A stretch of DNA of 64,000 bases from Fomes fomentarius (lineage: Eukaryota; Basidiomycota; Agaricomycetes; Polyporales; Polyporaceae). Each line of letters begins with the position of its first letter. The first letter of the stretch is position 1. Positions 12,434 to 25,307 of the stretch are shown here, one piece after another. Location of the stretch: assembly GCA_022606135.1 (NCBI GenBank), contig JABYQN010000007.1, positions 1,798,001 to 1,862,000 of the forward strand, in the 5' to 3' direction. The position numbers and the translations under genes are program-made. The notes under the pieces were generated by a model, which was not told where the DNA came from, did no database searches, and saw only the letters and a program-made list of their open reading frames with translations.

Positions 12434-15400
12434 ATGAACGGACATTCTTATCACTCCCAGCAGTATTCTCAGCGGCGGCAACACGACGGTGTCGACCAGC
12501 ATCACCATCCGGCTGCCAGCGACTCGGTCCAGGAGGCCCACCAGCTCCTCGCGGCATATCCCTATGGTTCCGCGACTCCGTCCAGCCACGGTCAGTTCTA
12601 TCTTCCTCCCACCTCAATATATGCTCATGGAATACCGCTCGAAGTCGCAAGACATCTCAGCAATCTCTCGATATCTGCCGCACCGCCCTCTTACGTCCAG
12701 CCATATGCCGCCGTTCCGTCAAATACGATGTACCACCAGCCCCGATTCCCACAGTACTCGGAGTATGCGCAGGAGTTCACGCATATCACGGGCTCGCAGC
12801 AACCTGCGTATGGAGGATCGTACTGGGAGAACACGCGCAACGAAGCTGTCTATCATTTGGCCGGTCAGGGACCGTTAGTACTTCTTGGTTAGTCCTCTCG
12901 GCTGTCTCGTTACTGACTACATCCAGGCTGTACTCTTCAAACTACCAAGCTCCTCCACAATGGCCCCCAAATCAGTCTCGCCACTCTACTTACCAGCCCA
13001 CGCCATTTGCTCAGTCGACTATCCATCACACGTCCCCATCCGCATCCTACCCCACGCCTCCGCCGCCTGGCATCTCTTCTTCCTCTTCCTCCCTCGCAGG
13101 TGCGCTTGGTCCGCCTTCACCTCCGAAACCACCACGGCAGACGTATCAGCCGAGAGAATCTCAAGCGTTCTTCAACACATTTCTCGACCAGACGCCCGCG
13201 CCGCCACCACGAGCGTATATTCAGCCTATACGCGCGCCGTCGCCTCTACCTCCACCACAAACGCAGCAGCCTCGTTCTCAGCCGATCCAGTTTGCTGATA
13301 TCCCCTTCGTCGATCTTGGGAGTCCCGACCCTCTCGCAGCTCAGTCGCCTCCGGACTTGAAGCAGACCTTGACCCCGCGGAAACGAAAAGTTGAGCAGTA
13401 CCTCGAGTCGCCTACTGTTAAGCGTGTCCAAATTGCGGACCCGAACAGACCGCTGCCGACGCCTCCTCCACAGAGGACGCCTACGCACCAGAGGTCTGGA
13501 CAGGGGCATCTGAACGGTCATAGCCAGAGTTCGAGCCTAAGTCGGGGCTCGAGCCAGAATTATAGTCAGAGCCAGGGTTCAAACCACAGCCACAGCCAGA
13601 AGCATGGCTCAATTGAAGTCCTCATTCAGACCCCATCGAAAGCGCGGAAGCCGCAGACACCAATGACAGCTTCACACCACAAGAAGTCGTCGGCGACGCC
13701 ATCCTCATCAATACCGTATGTTTCTGTCCCTCCGCATTCGAAGGCGTACCATACCCCGACATCTCAGAGAAGAGAGCGCCCGGAGGTGGTGATCACGACC
13801 ACGTCACTGAGTGTGAAGGGCAAGGCTAAGATGAAAAACGGAGATGACGAGGATGATCTGGGCGGCTTCGGAAGCGAGGAGGACGGTATGCCCCTGGGGC
13901 AAAGGCGTATCAGTCAATCGTCTACGAAGAGGGCTACCGGCGATAGGGATGACAGAGGTCAGTTTCCCCACATATACCCGTAACCGCCCATGATCTCATG
14001 TTACGGAAATTTCAGTCCCTCTCGAGAAGCTCATGACGCTGCTGGAAGACATCTTTGAGGCTGAAGATGGTCTACCGCCTGACATTGAACCAGACGACCT
14101 ACCGCAGGAGTGGTTCTCGCCTCTCACGCTGCCTGGCTCCCCTCCACAGTTACATCCTACCCTCATTCGCAAACTGATAGTCCACATCACGAAGGTCGCG
14201 CGCCCGAGCAAGCGTCATCGCATTAACTCGCGCGACGCGAACGGCGCCACGCAGATTCCTCGGTACAAGGGTCGGATGGCAGAAATTGAGACCCCCACGC
14301 TTTCACGCATTTTGAAGATGCTAGAACGTAGTGTGCGTGCTGGCGAAGATCTGGACCCCTTCCGCGGCCTTGCGATTCCGCAGAAAGCAGCAAAAGCGAA
14401 GAAAGCGGCGAACGGCAAGAAAGCGCAAGCAGACAGCTCTCGCTCAAAGTCGCAATCACCTGGTGAAGCCGTGGAAGATGAGCCTATGCAGTTAGATGAA
14501 CCATCCGGGGACACGCAACCGATCACGGAACAGGACATAGAAGGCTTGACCAGAACATTGGAGCTTGCGAGGGACAGCATCTTGGCTGCCGATTGTTGCA
14601 TTGCTCTGCTTGCAAGTGACCGGTTACCAAAGCAGGTACGACAATCGCGGGTGGGCCCGCGCGTCTCAACTAATCAATGTATCCCACAGCTCTACTCTGA
14701 GGAATTGATTACAGCATCTCTCGCCACAGTCAAGAACCATCTCACCAAGATTCTATATCCGTTCGTAGAGGCATCTCTTGCAGATACCCAGCTGAACCCT
14801 CTGCTACGAGAAGTCATCCAACAAGTGGCATCCCCTGGCTGTATCTTACGTTTCCTGCTCAGCGAGATCTTCCAGGCAGTCTCGTCCATCCTTCCTAGAA
14901 TCAACGACTTGATATGCGCAGATTCGATGGCTATGAGCGAGGGTATCATCATACAAGCGGTGTATATCGCCATCGGTCCTTTCTTCGTCGTCGAGTCAGA
15001 GGGTGAAGGCAAAGGCAAGAAGGCGACGGCAGTAACTAATGTTATCGCAATGCTCGGTGGGAGTGCCATGAGAGGATTGCGATTGGACGCGTTGTCGCTC
15101 ATCCGGAGTGTAAGCTTTAAGCTTCTGTGGTGCCCGATCGATGGGACGACAACTAATGCTTCAACGCAATGCGACAGATCTTCGCGAATCACGAGGACCA
15201 GCGACCCTGGATCATCGAAGAGATTCTTTCGTCTCTTATCAAACTCTCGGATACAAAGCAACGAGCAGGGCAGTTCCGGTGCGTGGTTTCTAGGCGTTGT
15301 GTCGGCCGCAATTGACACATAACCTCAGACTGCGGGACGGTCGATCCATACGGACGGTGTCCGCCCTGCTCATGCAGCTTGTACAGACTTCTGCCCATGA

Positions 15401-18400
15401 TGTGCGCGTTGAGGCTAAGGCGATCCGCAAAGCACGGGACCAAGCAGTAGCGCTCAAACGCCAGGAAAGTTTCAACGGAGAGCCGCAGAAGGAATCTTGG
15501 TTAGACGAACATGACAACGAGGAGATTCGACTGTATGCCTCTGGGCTGGACTCGGCCACCAAGGCTGCAAAGACGATCATCATTTTCTTGACGCAGAGGT
15601 ACGATCCAATCGCTTGAGTTGTCGTCGATGTCTGACCCGCATGACGATCGCGGTCTAGGTCTGGTAAGACGAAGGTCACCAAGAACTCAAATGAGGCAGA
15701 GTATCGTGCTATTTTCGACAACCTCATTTCGGACCTTCTTGTAGTGCTATTCTGGCCAGAGTGGCCAGCTGCGAGTCTTATCCTCAGTCTCATCTGCAAG
15801 TTCATGGTTCGTATCCCCGTATCTCCGATAGCATGAATTTTATGAATTCAAAATTGTCCCCCAGGTATCTTCCCTCGATGATATCAAGTCCACTTCGCAG
15901 AACGACAACAACGCTGTGAAGACATTGGCGCTAGATCACTTGGGTGTTATCGCGGCACATCTCCGAACAAGCGTCTTGAAATTCAAGCGGGATTCAGGCG
16001 AATCGGCTCTAAGCCCTCTCGACGACGTAGGTATCAATGCGCTTAATGGTTCAGCAACTTCACTGACTCCCCGTAGATCATGAGTGCCCTCGATGTTGAC
16101 AAGCTCCAGCAGCTCGTCAGTGCTCATCAAGATCTTCAGAACAACTTGTGTAAGCGCTCTTCGGAAGACCAGGCGTTTGACGTGAGTTGTTATTTGACTT
16201 GCTCACCATTTTCTATTGAACGTGCGACAGAGCGCACGCGAACTTACCGCGGTGATGTGGGGTCATGAGCTTGCGTTGGTGCTGCAACATTGCGAGAAGC
16301 AGCTGTCGGAAGATGGTGAAGTGGAGCGCAAGCGTCTGAAGAGCTTGGCGAGACAGCTCAAGATGTCCATGCGTCAGCTTTGGGACGAAGCGTCCGGCGA
16401 CGTGTTCGAGCTAGCGTATGTATTCTGCCATCGTCTCGGGTTCCCGCACAGGTGGCTCATAGGCTACATAGGAGTTCCCAAGAGGAGGTCGCGAGGATCG
16501 ACCGTCTATCAGAGGAGATTGGCACCTGCCAGAGCTTGAGGAATTCGTTCAATCCTATCCTCACAGTGGTTCTGCAAGCACTCGATGCACCGCCGGTCTT
16601 CATGAGGACCAAAGCACTCAAGTCACTCGGCCAGATCGTCACCAGCGACCCCAGCATCTTGTCTGCACCAAACGTGAGGAGGGGAATCGAGACTCATCTG
16701 CTGGATAGCTCTCCAGCTGTACGCGACGCAGCCGTGGAACTGATCGGAAAGTACATGGTCGACTCACCAAAGTTTGCTTCCGACTACTACCATAGGATCG
16801 CTGATCGTATCGCCGACACTGGACTCGGCGTGCGCAAACGCGTTATCAAACTGCTGAAGGCATACTACAACGTCACTGAGGACAGGGCTGCGCGCATCGA
16901 CATTTGCACACGTATCGTCCTCCGCATGTTCGATGAGGATGACACCGTCAAGGACCTTGCTATGAAAACCATGGAAGAGTTGTGGTTCATGAACTCTGCA
17001 CCTGCCACGAAGTCTAGTCCCTCTCAAGATAAGTCAGATCTCCTGCTCAAGGTGGCGATCATCATGGGTGTAGCAGCGCAGTTCAAAGACAAGCAGTCTC
17101 CCCTCGAGGACCTCCTTCACCGTATGATGGCGGAGAAGTCTGAACATGATCGAGTTCCATTGCACCAGCGATACGTAGAGGTCTGTGAGACCCTCATCGA
17201 TGGCCTCGTCGACGCATCGGATCTTCCTGGTTTCGTATGTCTCGATAATGTTCTCTTCATGAGTATCGGCTTAATCCTTCCTTCCATAGACTGTCCTCAA
17301 CTGTGTGCAGACAATCTATCTGTTCACCTCTGCGTACCCAGCCGTACTCTCAGGAGCAAACGCTGCGACGCTACTGCCGTATCTCAAGAACGCGACCACT
17401 GTGAGTTTCCTTACAATGGTCTCATCCTCAGTCATGCTCAATCTCCCGTCCCAGGCTGAAGAGCAAACAACCTCCGACTACCTCCTGCGGATATTCCGAG
17501 CATCGATCCCACATTTGCCCAAGACCGCGGCGAAGTTCGGCCAAGAACTACAACTGGCGTTGCAGCCCATGATCCTCAAACCGTCCACTGCGGCTGGTGT
17601 CCTCGTATGTTATGCTTTTTCTTCTTCGATGAGCGGCCATCTCATTTATGAGCACCTTCAGGGATTGCAAGAGACTGTAGCTTGCATGTGTGCTACTGTG
17701 CATCATCTCACTCATGATTTCGCTCGTCTTGTGGCTCTCCTGCGATCTTGTAACGGTGCGTTGAGTGCTGCGGATGTTATCTATACACCTGACATCTCCG
17801 TTCCCTCTGTCCAGCGCGGTTGCAGCAGTCCATTTCGAAACCGGTAACTACCGCTCTTGTCCCTGCGGAACAGCGAACGCTGTCCATCCTGCTCTTCATC
17901 ACGTCTCTACTGTGCGAACACTGTAACTTTGATCGTCTACGGCTGGAGGAAGAGAGTAAGTCCGAACCGTTCACCGTGGAATCCTTGTTGATGGGTGAGA
18001 ATAGAGTTCAAAGAGGACATCGATAAGATCGCGAAGGTACGGCTCTTCCCCCTGACGCAATAGGAACGTTCGCTAAGAACATGTTTGTCATCTAGGGTTC
18101 AGTGACAGAACATGTGTACATGTGCCTTCTCAAGCTCTATGAGAAGTATCAAGACCAAGGACTCAGAGGTCGCGTCCTGCAGTGTCTAGGTGAGATTGTT
18201 CGAGACTTCACGGTGGCGTATCTCACATGCGTTTGCATCACCAGGTTTTCTGTTCCGTGCCCAGCCTGCGTTGATGACGGCTCCTCCGTCTTCCAAGATC
18301 ATGGACGACATATTCTCGTCGCCCGTTGAAGAAATCCGCGGCCGCCTTCTGAAGATCTTACAGGATTTCCTGATCACCGAAGCTGCCAAGCATGCTGCTA

Positions 18401-19844
18401 ACGAGAAGGGTGCGAATTCTCTGACGTTGAACTAGTTCATTCATATTGATGATCTACACAGCATCCTTGAGCGCGAAGGGTAAATCTACAGGGAAGGTCA
18501 ACATGGAAGAGCTCATTGGGAACACCGACGGGTTCGCGGACTCAGGGTCAGTGTGCGCATTTGCTTTCATGTGTCTCGATCTTACACATGTCATAGAGTC
18601 AGTTCGGCCATTGTCCAACGATATCTCGACAAAATTTTGGATGCAGCTTTGTCCCAGAACGCGCAGATCCAGTCTGCAGCGGTGGACATTCTCACGTTCA
18701 CAATCAAGCAAGGCTTGGCTCATCCTCTGCAGTCGTTCCCCGTCATCGTCGCGCTCGAGACTAGTTCAAGCAACCACCTCAGCTCCCGAGCGAGCGCACT
18801 GCATACGATCCTTCATGCGAAGCACACGTCGCTCCTGAATGCCCGCTACGTCAATAGCGCTCGAGCTTCTTTCGACTACCAGAAACGGCTTACTCCGGGT
18901 GCAGTGAAGGGCTACCGCATGCTTCCAGGGCCTACAGCGTTATTGCAACGATGGTACTCGTTAGCACGTGAGAAGCGAGCCACAAGGCAGGACTTCCTCC
19001 GGGCCTTGGTCAAGGTCTTCGATGTCGAACTTGGCAAGTCTACACAGGTCGGTCCCGGCTAACTATTCGCGCGCGTATTCACATATAGCTAACTCGAACA
19101 CCGGATTCCTTTAGGATGACGTGGACTTCACACGCTACATGGCAGAGAACTTTGCAACTTTCGAATATAAGACTCAGGAAGAGCTATTGACGGTGATCAA
19201 GTCTCTCACGTCGATACTATCGACTTCCGGGATGCAATTGGTGGAAATCCTCTCTCCTTCTCACCTGTTGACGCAGCTCCATGGACCGAGCCTTCAGCCG
19301 TCCCCGAGTCATGCGTTGGACGTACCCGTGCCAATGGACGTCCACTCCGGAGCTTCTGAAGTGATGGCCGCCCAACCACCTGCCGAGGCTTCCGCTCCTC
19401 CGGCTAAACCGCATGACTTTGGGATGCTGCGAAGTTCCCTTATCGTGGCGATGATCATGTTACTAAAGTCGCACCTGAAGACCATGTATGGGATTTCCGA
19501 AGAGTAAACTTCCCGTTTTGTCCGAGTAGTCGAGCGCTCCGTTGACTGACAAAACCCCTACCATGCGCAGAAAATGCTCGAAGTTTGTCATTGGGAAGAA
19601 GAGCGCAGTGGGGGACCGACCTGCGACTCGGAAGCACGAGCGCCCGCTGGCTTGGGACGCGTTGCCGTCTGCGACTGCTCCAATGGTGACGAGCGAGGAC
19701 GCTGCTGCTCAGATTGCTCGAGTGAGTAGCCTGCTTCGTTTTTTGGACTAGCCTATGGACTCTAATTCATCACACCGGCAGTTCCTGGAGATATGGAGCG
19801 AAGACGGCGTGGCTGCCGAACCCGAGGACGATATGATGATGTGA
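12434..19844 (+). CDS. SCC2: Sister chromatid cohesion protein SCC2 / NIPBL / Mis4, cohesin loader
   Basis: Scc2, with Scc4, loads cohesin onto chromatin in the nucleus. The gene has many short introns; joins checked include donor GTTAGT at 12,887 and the exon pairs around 13,960-14,016, 14,640-14,690 and 16,413-16,471, all in frame. The product is estimated at about 2,000-2,100 aa. The N-terminal third is disordered: Pro/Gln/Ser-rich, with a Ser-Gln/His tract near 13,520-13,610. The C-terminal two thirds are HEAT repeats with the family's hallmark block: [53 protein letters not shown] and [19 protein letters not shown] (16,600-16,990). The C-terminus ([20 protein letters not shown], then FLEIWSEDG) also fits. 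It ends TGA at 19,842-19,844. No break was found, but not every splice was verified. Confidence 0.92.
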
Positions 19845-20187
19845 ACGAACGAACGTATGGGGTAACTTATTCTGTACGTTTCACATGGATGCTTTATGTG
19901 TTGTGCTTTGCTGGACTGGACTCTGTTGCTGTCATCATCCTCGCCTCGTCCGTCTCCTCATCCTCACCTTCACCTTCATCACTGTCACTATCATTGTCAT
20001 TGTCATCAAGAGTAACTCCCTACTGATCAGTAGTAGTAGTAGTATATAGTATGTACCGCAGACTAACTAATACAACAAGATCAAGGCAGAATATCAATCG
20101 ATAGCCTTCCAGATTCATCTACGAAACTCTCATTATCACGATATGCAAACAGATGTCATGTAAGGGGTTCTTATTACTCAGTAGGTA
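19845..20187. other. Convergent 3' intergenic region with simple repeats
   Basis: Lies between the ends of SCC2 (+) and the Sec14 gene (-). It contains a TCATCCTCACC/CATTGTCATTGTCATC-type trinucleotide-like stretch around 19,955-20,010 and an AGTAGTAGTAGTAGTA run at about 20,028-20,045. Nothing coding is seen. Confidence 0.5.
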
Positions 20188-21900
20188 TCACTTCGGGCCT
20201 CCGTTAACGGCAGCACCGTTGGGCGCACCGGGTGCAGACGGACGCGCAGATGTAGATCCAGAAGCAGATGGGCGCGGAGAGGACGGATCGGAGGGTGGGG
20301 ACGGTCGGAAGATCTGGCCGTCCACCCAGAGAACGGGGCCCTTGGGCATCTCGCCGATGGCAGCTTTGGCGGCGTCGTCGAGCGCAGGCTCGTCTTGAAA
20401 ACTCCAGTCGAGCGCACCACCGTAGGCCTTTGGTAGGTCCTGGGGCTCGATGAGCGTGCGGAGGGTTGGGCCGGGGTCCTTGCCGAGGATATAGATCTTG
20501 CGCCGAGTGCCCTCGTCGAACCACGGCTATACCAGTTCCGCGCGTCAGTGAGTGGGGGCACTGAAAGCGAGGTGGTGAGGGAGTAATAGTTGGACGGACC
20601 TTAACCCAGCCCCAGACAGTGGGAAAGAAGGAGGGCGAGTTGACTATGGCGATAGTGCTCAGCGTCTCGGGGTAGTTGGCGGTCGCGAGGGTGGAGGCCT
20701 CCTGGAGGTGGGAGCGGAGCTGCCAGAGGAGCTGGAGGGAGACGTCGCTTAAGTCGATGATGGTCGTGCAGGACGAGATGGGCGTGGGCTCGATGCGCCG
20801 GGGGAGGGCGCTGCAAAAGCCATAGACAAAGCCAGTTAGGTAGTCGTACAGTGCGATCCTGCAGGTGGACGGAAGGGGAGTACGTCAGCTATAGATGGGG
20901 TTCGTGTCGAGATATCCAAATGGTGAGAGGCGGATAAGGTGTAGTATCAGAGTAGAGCCCATTGCCGAAGTATGGCATAGGTGATCTCGTGGGGCCGGCC
21001 GTCTGTCTGCCTGACGCGCCGAGCGCACACAGCCTGGCTGGGATGTGAGTACAACAAACAATGTGTCCGGTCGTGTGTTGTTTCATGGCAGTCAATGACC
21101 GAACTTGTACTTTCTGCCGTTGCCGAGAGAAGCAACTCGGCGGCAAATTGGGGTAATGTAATGGAGAAGGGCGGTATGACGGAGAGGGATACTCACAGCC
21201 GTTGGTAGCGACGCTCGGATGGGACCGAGTTGAGCTCCTTCTGGAGGGTGGGGGTGAGGGAAGCGAGGCGGTAGACGTACAGAGGAAGACCGTTCTGTGG
21301 CCAAGGAGACCAACGGAGCGCGTCAGCTAACGGAAGACGTCTGGGGGAGGGGGCCGGAAGGAAAGGCTTATACCTTGTCTCGGCGGCCTGTCCAACGGGG
21401 GTAGAAACGACGGGCAGTCTCGATCTCGTCTGTGGGGAAGGAGGCGTAGAGGGCGCTGACGCGATGCTTTGCGCGCCAGGCCTCGGAGTCGGCAAACTGC
21501 TTCATGGCTTTCTGGGGATCAAAGCGGCGGGCACGCAGGAATCGGCTGTGGAGTGTCGGAGCGAGGCGGACGCGGGGGTGAGGAATGATGAATGCGAGTG
21601 ATGTGGTGGTGTAGAAGATCACATAAGTTTGTGAGTGAGGAGAGGGTGAGGGTGAGAGGAAAGAAGGACAGACAGGAGAGTTGGGTCATCGTGACTGGGG
21701 CGTGGCCTGTCTGGATCGGCCGCGGGGGAGTAGAGGCCAGCTTTGGTGAGGGTGTGCTTGAAGGAGTCGAGAGCGGCCTGCTGTTCTGGGCTGAGATGGT
21801 GGAGGTGGCCTGCTGTGACATCTGGGTCGATGGCCTCTGCCGTTGGTGGGCCGTCTGCTCCTGCGCGGTTGGAGAGGAAGAAGGACATGGTCGTCGACAT
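20188..21900 (-). CDS. Sec14-like CRAL-TRIO domain lipid-transfer protein
   Basis: A phosphatidylinositol/phospholipid-transfer type protein. Five exons (21900-21674, 21545-21374, 21294-21197, 20858-20600, 20526-20188) join in frame to 364 aa. Residues about 75-130 form the CRAL-TRIO N-terminal helical domain (RFLRARRFDPQKAM). The lipid-binding domain follows, with a typical IIDLSD segment, ETLSTIAIVNSPSFFPTVW, and DLPKAYGG near its end. The last 50 residues are Ser/Pro/Ala-rich and likely disordered. It is divergently paired with the YPD1-type gene, only about 130 bp apart. The precise ligand cannot be deduced. Confidence 0.9.
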
Positions 21901-22033
21901 GAGCAGACGCGGACGCGGACGCGAGACCTGGACGCGATCGGCAGTCCGGGCCGCAATCGATTGTTAGTGTGGAGTAAGTAGGCGGGATAGAGAGCATAAG
22001 TCGGGGTGATAAGCGATTGTAAGAAGAGTGGAG
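21901..22033. promoter_or_regulatory. Short bidirectional promoter region
   Basis: About 130 bp separate the divergent start codons of the Sec14-like gene (-) and the YPD1-type gene (+), so regulatory sequence must be shared or lie within the coding regions. No specific factor site is claimed. Confidence 0.4.
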
Positions 22034-22968
22034 ATGGTGAATATTAATGGCTGCGCTCTCTGCCCTCGGCTCTCATCCATCCTCCGTCTCGACTGTCATG
22101 TCCCAGACAAAGACCGCCGTCGAGCACCTCCGCTCCCCAGATCGCGACCTCCCCCCAAGGTCCGCTCCCCCTCTCCCCCCGCCTCAGAAACCCGCGCGCC
22201 ATCCCTCGCCCCCTCGTCCCCAAAGCCCCCCGCCGCTCGTCTCCTCTCCCCGCAACCCGAGTCTCGTGCGAGCCCTACCCGCGAACGAACACCCGCCGCG
22301 CCCACCCCTGCGCCTCCCCCCGCAGCCAAGGAAACACCTGCAGAATCCTCCGATGCCGCTGCCGAAGACGAAGACGTCCGTGTCGCCTTCCATTCACCCC
22401 TCCGAACGGCAAGCACGCTGACTTTCTCCCTCCTCTTGCCCCCAGATTGAGACAGAAAATGTCATCGACCTCGAGACCTTCAATCAGATCCTAGATCTCG
22501 ACGAGGACGACACCCACGACTTCTCTCTTGGTATGGCCGAAGCCTACTTCAGCCAAGCGAGCACTACCTTCACCGATATGGAGGACGCCTTGTATGTCCC
22601 TTTCTCTTATTCCGTTTGCACCTCTCCGTCAATCTTCTTGCTTGCCTTGATATCGCGCATGCCACTCATCTCTATGTCCGTCCCTTCCCTCCACCAGTGC
22701 CGCCAAAGATCTTCCCAAGCTCTCTTCCCTTGGCCACTTCCTAAAGGGTTCCTCCGCCGCCCTCGGCGTGTCCGCCGTGCAGGCCACCTGCGAGCACATC
22801 CAACATTACGGCGCACTCAGAGATGAGGCCAACGGTAAAGATCTCACCAGTGCGGACGCTCTCGCAAAGATCGCGCCGCTGCTCAAACGCGTCAAGCGCG
22901 AATACGCGATCGCAGAGCGATGGCTCCAGCAGTGGTACAAGGAGCACGTCACACCAGCCGAGGTCTGA
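22034..22968 (+). CDS. YPD1: YPD1-type histidine phosphotransfer (HPt) protein
   Basis: Ypd1 relays phosphate from a hybrid histidine kinase to the response regulators Ssk1 and Skn7 in osmotic/oxidative stress signalling. Exons 22034-22375, 22446-22591 and 22698-22968 join in frame to 252 aa. The HPt four-helix bundle starts at IDLETFNQILDLDEDD and contains the phosphorylated His in the canonical GHFLKGSSAALGV. It ends with AERWLQQWYKEH. The roughly 115-residue N-terminal extension is Pro/Ser/Ala-rich and unusual in length. Another ATG at 22,098 (MSQTKTAVEHL) is out of frame with this extension and could be the true start if an extra intron exists, so the 5' end is uncertain. The HPt core is certain. 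Confidence 0.88.
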
Positions 22969-23785
22969 ACACTCGATGGCTGGTCCGCCGGGCACCATCC
23001 GATGTGCGTGCGTCCTTGACTTGCTGCTCTGGTTGCTGCTGAATTGATTTGTGAACATGTTCGTTTGGTGGCCGGCGATCCCCTTCCTTGCCTGATCTGC
23101 GTTTGTGCGTCGGGTGGGCGTTGCGCGTGCTGTGTGAACAGTGACTGCCGTCGATCGTCTCGCGGATGTGCGTCTGCGACGTGAAGCTACGTCTATGTGG
23201 ATACGCGCTGCGGCCGAGAGACGGAGCGGGAAGTATGCCGGTTCCTTGCCTTGATTCGCGCACGCGCACGAGGGGGGGAATCAAGAGGATGAGAAGAAGG
23301 CTCCGTGTAGTTGTGTATGTTACCCATTCCCAGTGACGCTCCCAGTATCCCATTGTATCCATTTCGTCCCATCGTCCATCATATCGTTCTCTCCCTTGTT
23401 CAGTAGCAAGTATCAAAGTATGAACTTGTAGTATGCAGCCTGGGGCGCGATTGCCATCGCTGCCAGCGCTTTGTGAGCATCCTCGCACAAGTGTGTCGCA
23501 ATACTTTCCATGTAATCTTGATTCTGCGTGTCATATCCTCGTACCGGTACGCTCATCTGAGACCTCTGCCCGGTGGTGACATCATGGCTATCCCAATTTG
23601 CTCAGTGCTCACATCCCTACCGCTACTTTCAATTACAAGGCTATAGCATATGCTGTTCCCGAGAGATGAAATTCAAAAGGCCTTACTTGTCTATACGATG
23701 CCGATGACATCAGATGTTTGCTGACTAGAGGAGGATTATATTCGAGATAGGATAAGGGTTCCTTTTGAATGCTCAGCGCCAGGGA
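22969..23785. other. Convergent intergenic region YPD1-CBP3
   Basis: About 820 bp between two gene ends. ORFs here are short, antisense-like and without recognisable content. I see no repeat, RNA gene or transposon fragment. Confidence 0.45.
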
Positions 23786-25090
23786 CTACGATAATCTGGA
23801 CGATGGATCATGCCCAAGCTCGCTCTGAACAGGACCAAACCTGAGTCCATCCAGGCCATCGCTCTCAGTCCCAAACTCCAACTTCCCAATGATCTCCTCG
23901 TCCGGAATGCTCTCCAACATCACGAGCTCCCTCCGCACATACTGCACAACCTTCGCCATCAACTCCGGGTACTTGACATACTTATCCACCTCTGTCGGCG
24001 GATAGTCATACAACCCGGAGCCGTCATCTCTCGACTCCTCTGCCTCTATTCCGACGCTCTTCTCGATTTTCTCGAGCTTCTCGACCTCGCCCCCAGCCAG
24101 GTTCACCGTCCGGCGGTAGTAGACGTCGGCGCTCACGTCCGGAGAAGGGTAGGCGATCCCTCGTGCACCACGTCCTCCAAGCACGTTCCTCCACACAGCG
24201 GCAGCGAGGTCGACGTCGCCCTTGACGAGGCCGAGGTCGAAGGACATGCCCATGCCCGCCCACTGCTCCTTGAATATCTTCATCTGGCGCGTCACCAGTC
24301 GCTCGGGCGCGCGTCCACGGGGTCGCGGCTTGCCTGACGCGTTCGCTATCGTGTAGAATTTCGAGGGTTGGGTGTATGGGGCAAGGTTGTGTGAGGGGGT
24401 GAGGAGATTGGGGGATGCGGGTTGGAGCACGGCGCGTACACGGTCCTCGATGTCGATGAAGAAGTGGTCGATGAGCCCTTGGACATAGTTCTGTCCGTGA
24501 GGCGCAGGGAGGGCGCGTAACCGGACTGTGAGGAGCCAGACGTGTAGGTTCGTGATTGTGAACCACGACTGGAAGGTTTGGGGGAGGTGGCACTCTGCAA
24601 GGCATGGTCAGCTTGTCACTATAGCTCCTTCCGTCTGCTGTATTGATAGGGCCACTGTCTACGCATAATGTCGCGCACACGATGGCCCACGTTGCTCGAA
24701 TTCAAGGGGATGAGGAGGGGGCATATACTCACCATCCTTCCAGAAGGCACTATCCTCGTCTGGGCGCGGTATGCAGAGCTTCGTGTACATCGCGAAGGCT
24801 CTCCTTCCCGCATATTGTTTCGCGCTGCCGTATCCCAACACCTTCAGCAAGGTGAAAAACACGCGTCGTGCAGCCGGATCCTCCTTAATCTTTCTCGTGA
24901 GCCAGGTTTGTGGAGGTGGAGGCGGCGGGTCAACGCGTGCGGATTCTTGTGGTGACGAGGGCTCCGGCAGGTCATTCGTCGTTGCACTGTGAGGATTGAT
25001 TTTCTGCTGGGTCGTCAAGAAGCGAGCGTGGGAGGGATAGCAAGTGGTGGCGAGCCTGAGTCTACGGGCGAGGAGGGAGCGGGGGACCAT
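23786..25090 (-). CDS. CBP3: CBP3/UQCC1-type ubiquinol-cytochrome c chaperone, mitochondrial
   Basis: Cbp3 (with Cbp6) binds mitochondrial ribosomes and newly made cytochrome b during bc1 complex assembly. Two exons (25090-24733, 24594-23786) join in frame to 388 aa. The N-terminus (MVPRSLLARRLRLATTC) is Arg-rich and lacks acids, as expected of a matrix-targeting presequence. The ubiquinol-cytochrome c chaperone domain covers residues about 90-300: ARRVFFTLLKVLGYG, PQTFQSWFTITNLHVWLL, GQNYVQGLIDHFFIDIEDR, RQMKIFKEQWAGMGMSFD and GDVDLAAAVWRNVLG. The gene is head-to-head with the truncated DUG2 copy. Confidence 0.9.
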
Positions 25091-25307
25091 GGTTGAATGG
25101 AGTAGAGTAGAGTTGGCGGTGAGCTCTCTATATTGCCTTTTCGGCAAGTCCCCGCTCGCGTCTAATAATCGCGGTTCGGCGTCTGTCACGCGAGTACGAT
25201 CCACCGAAGAACGACATCCATGGATCACCGCGCGTGCGTCGACTCCGACTGCCCTGCCCAAGCGCAGTGTCACACGCAGCTATGCTATGCGCGCAAACGA
25301 GAGAACC

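Noticed and set aside
12189..12650. Antisense ORF over the SCC2 start
   Set aside because: It overlaps the well-supported SCC2 first exon on the other strand, has no recognised domain and looks like a shadow of coding composition.
22949..23488. Minus-strand ORF of 179 codons between YPD1 and CBP3
   Set aside because: No domain content, overlaps the end of the YPD1 exon, and composition is like non-coding sequence.
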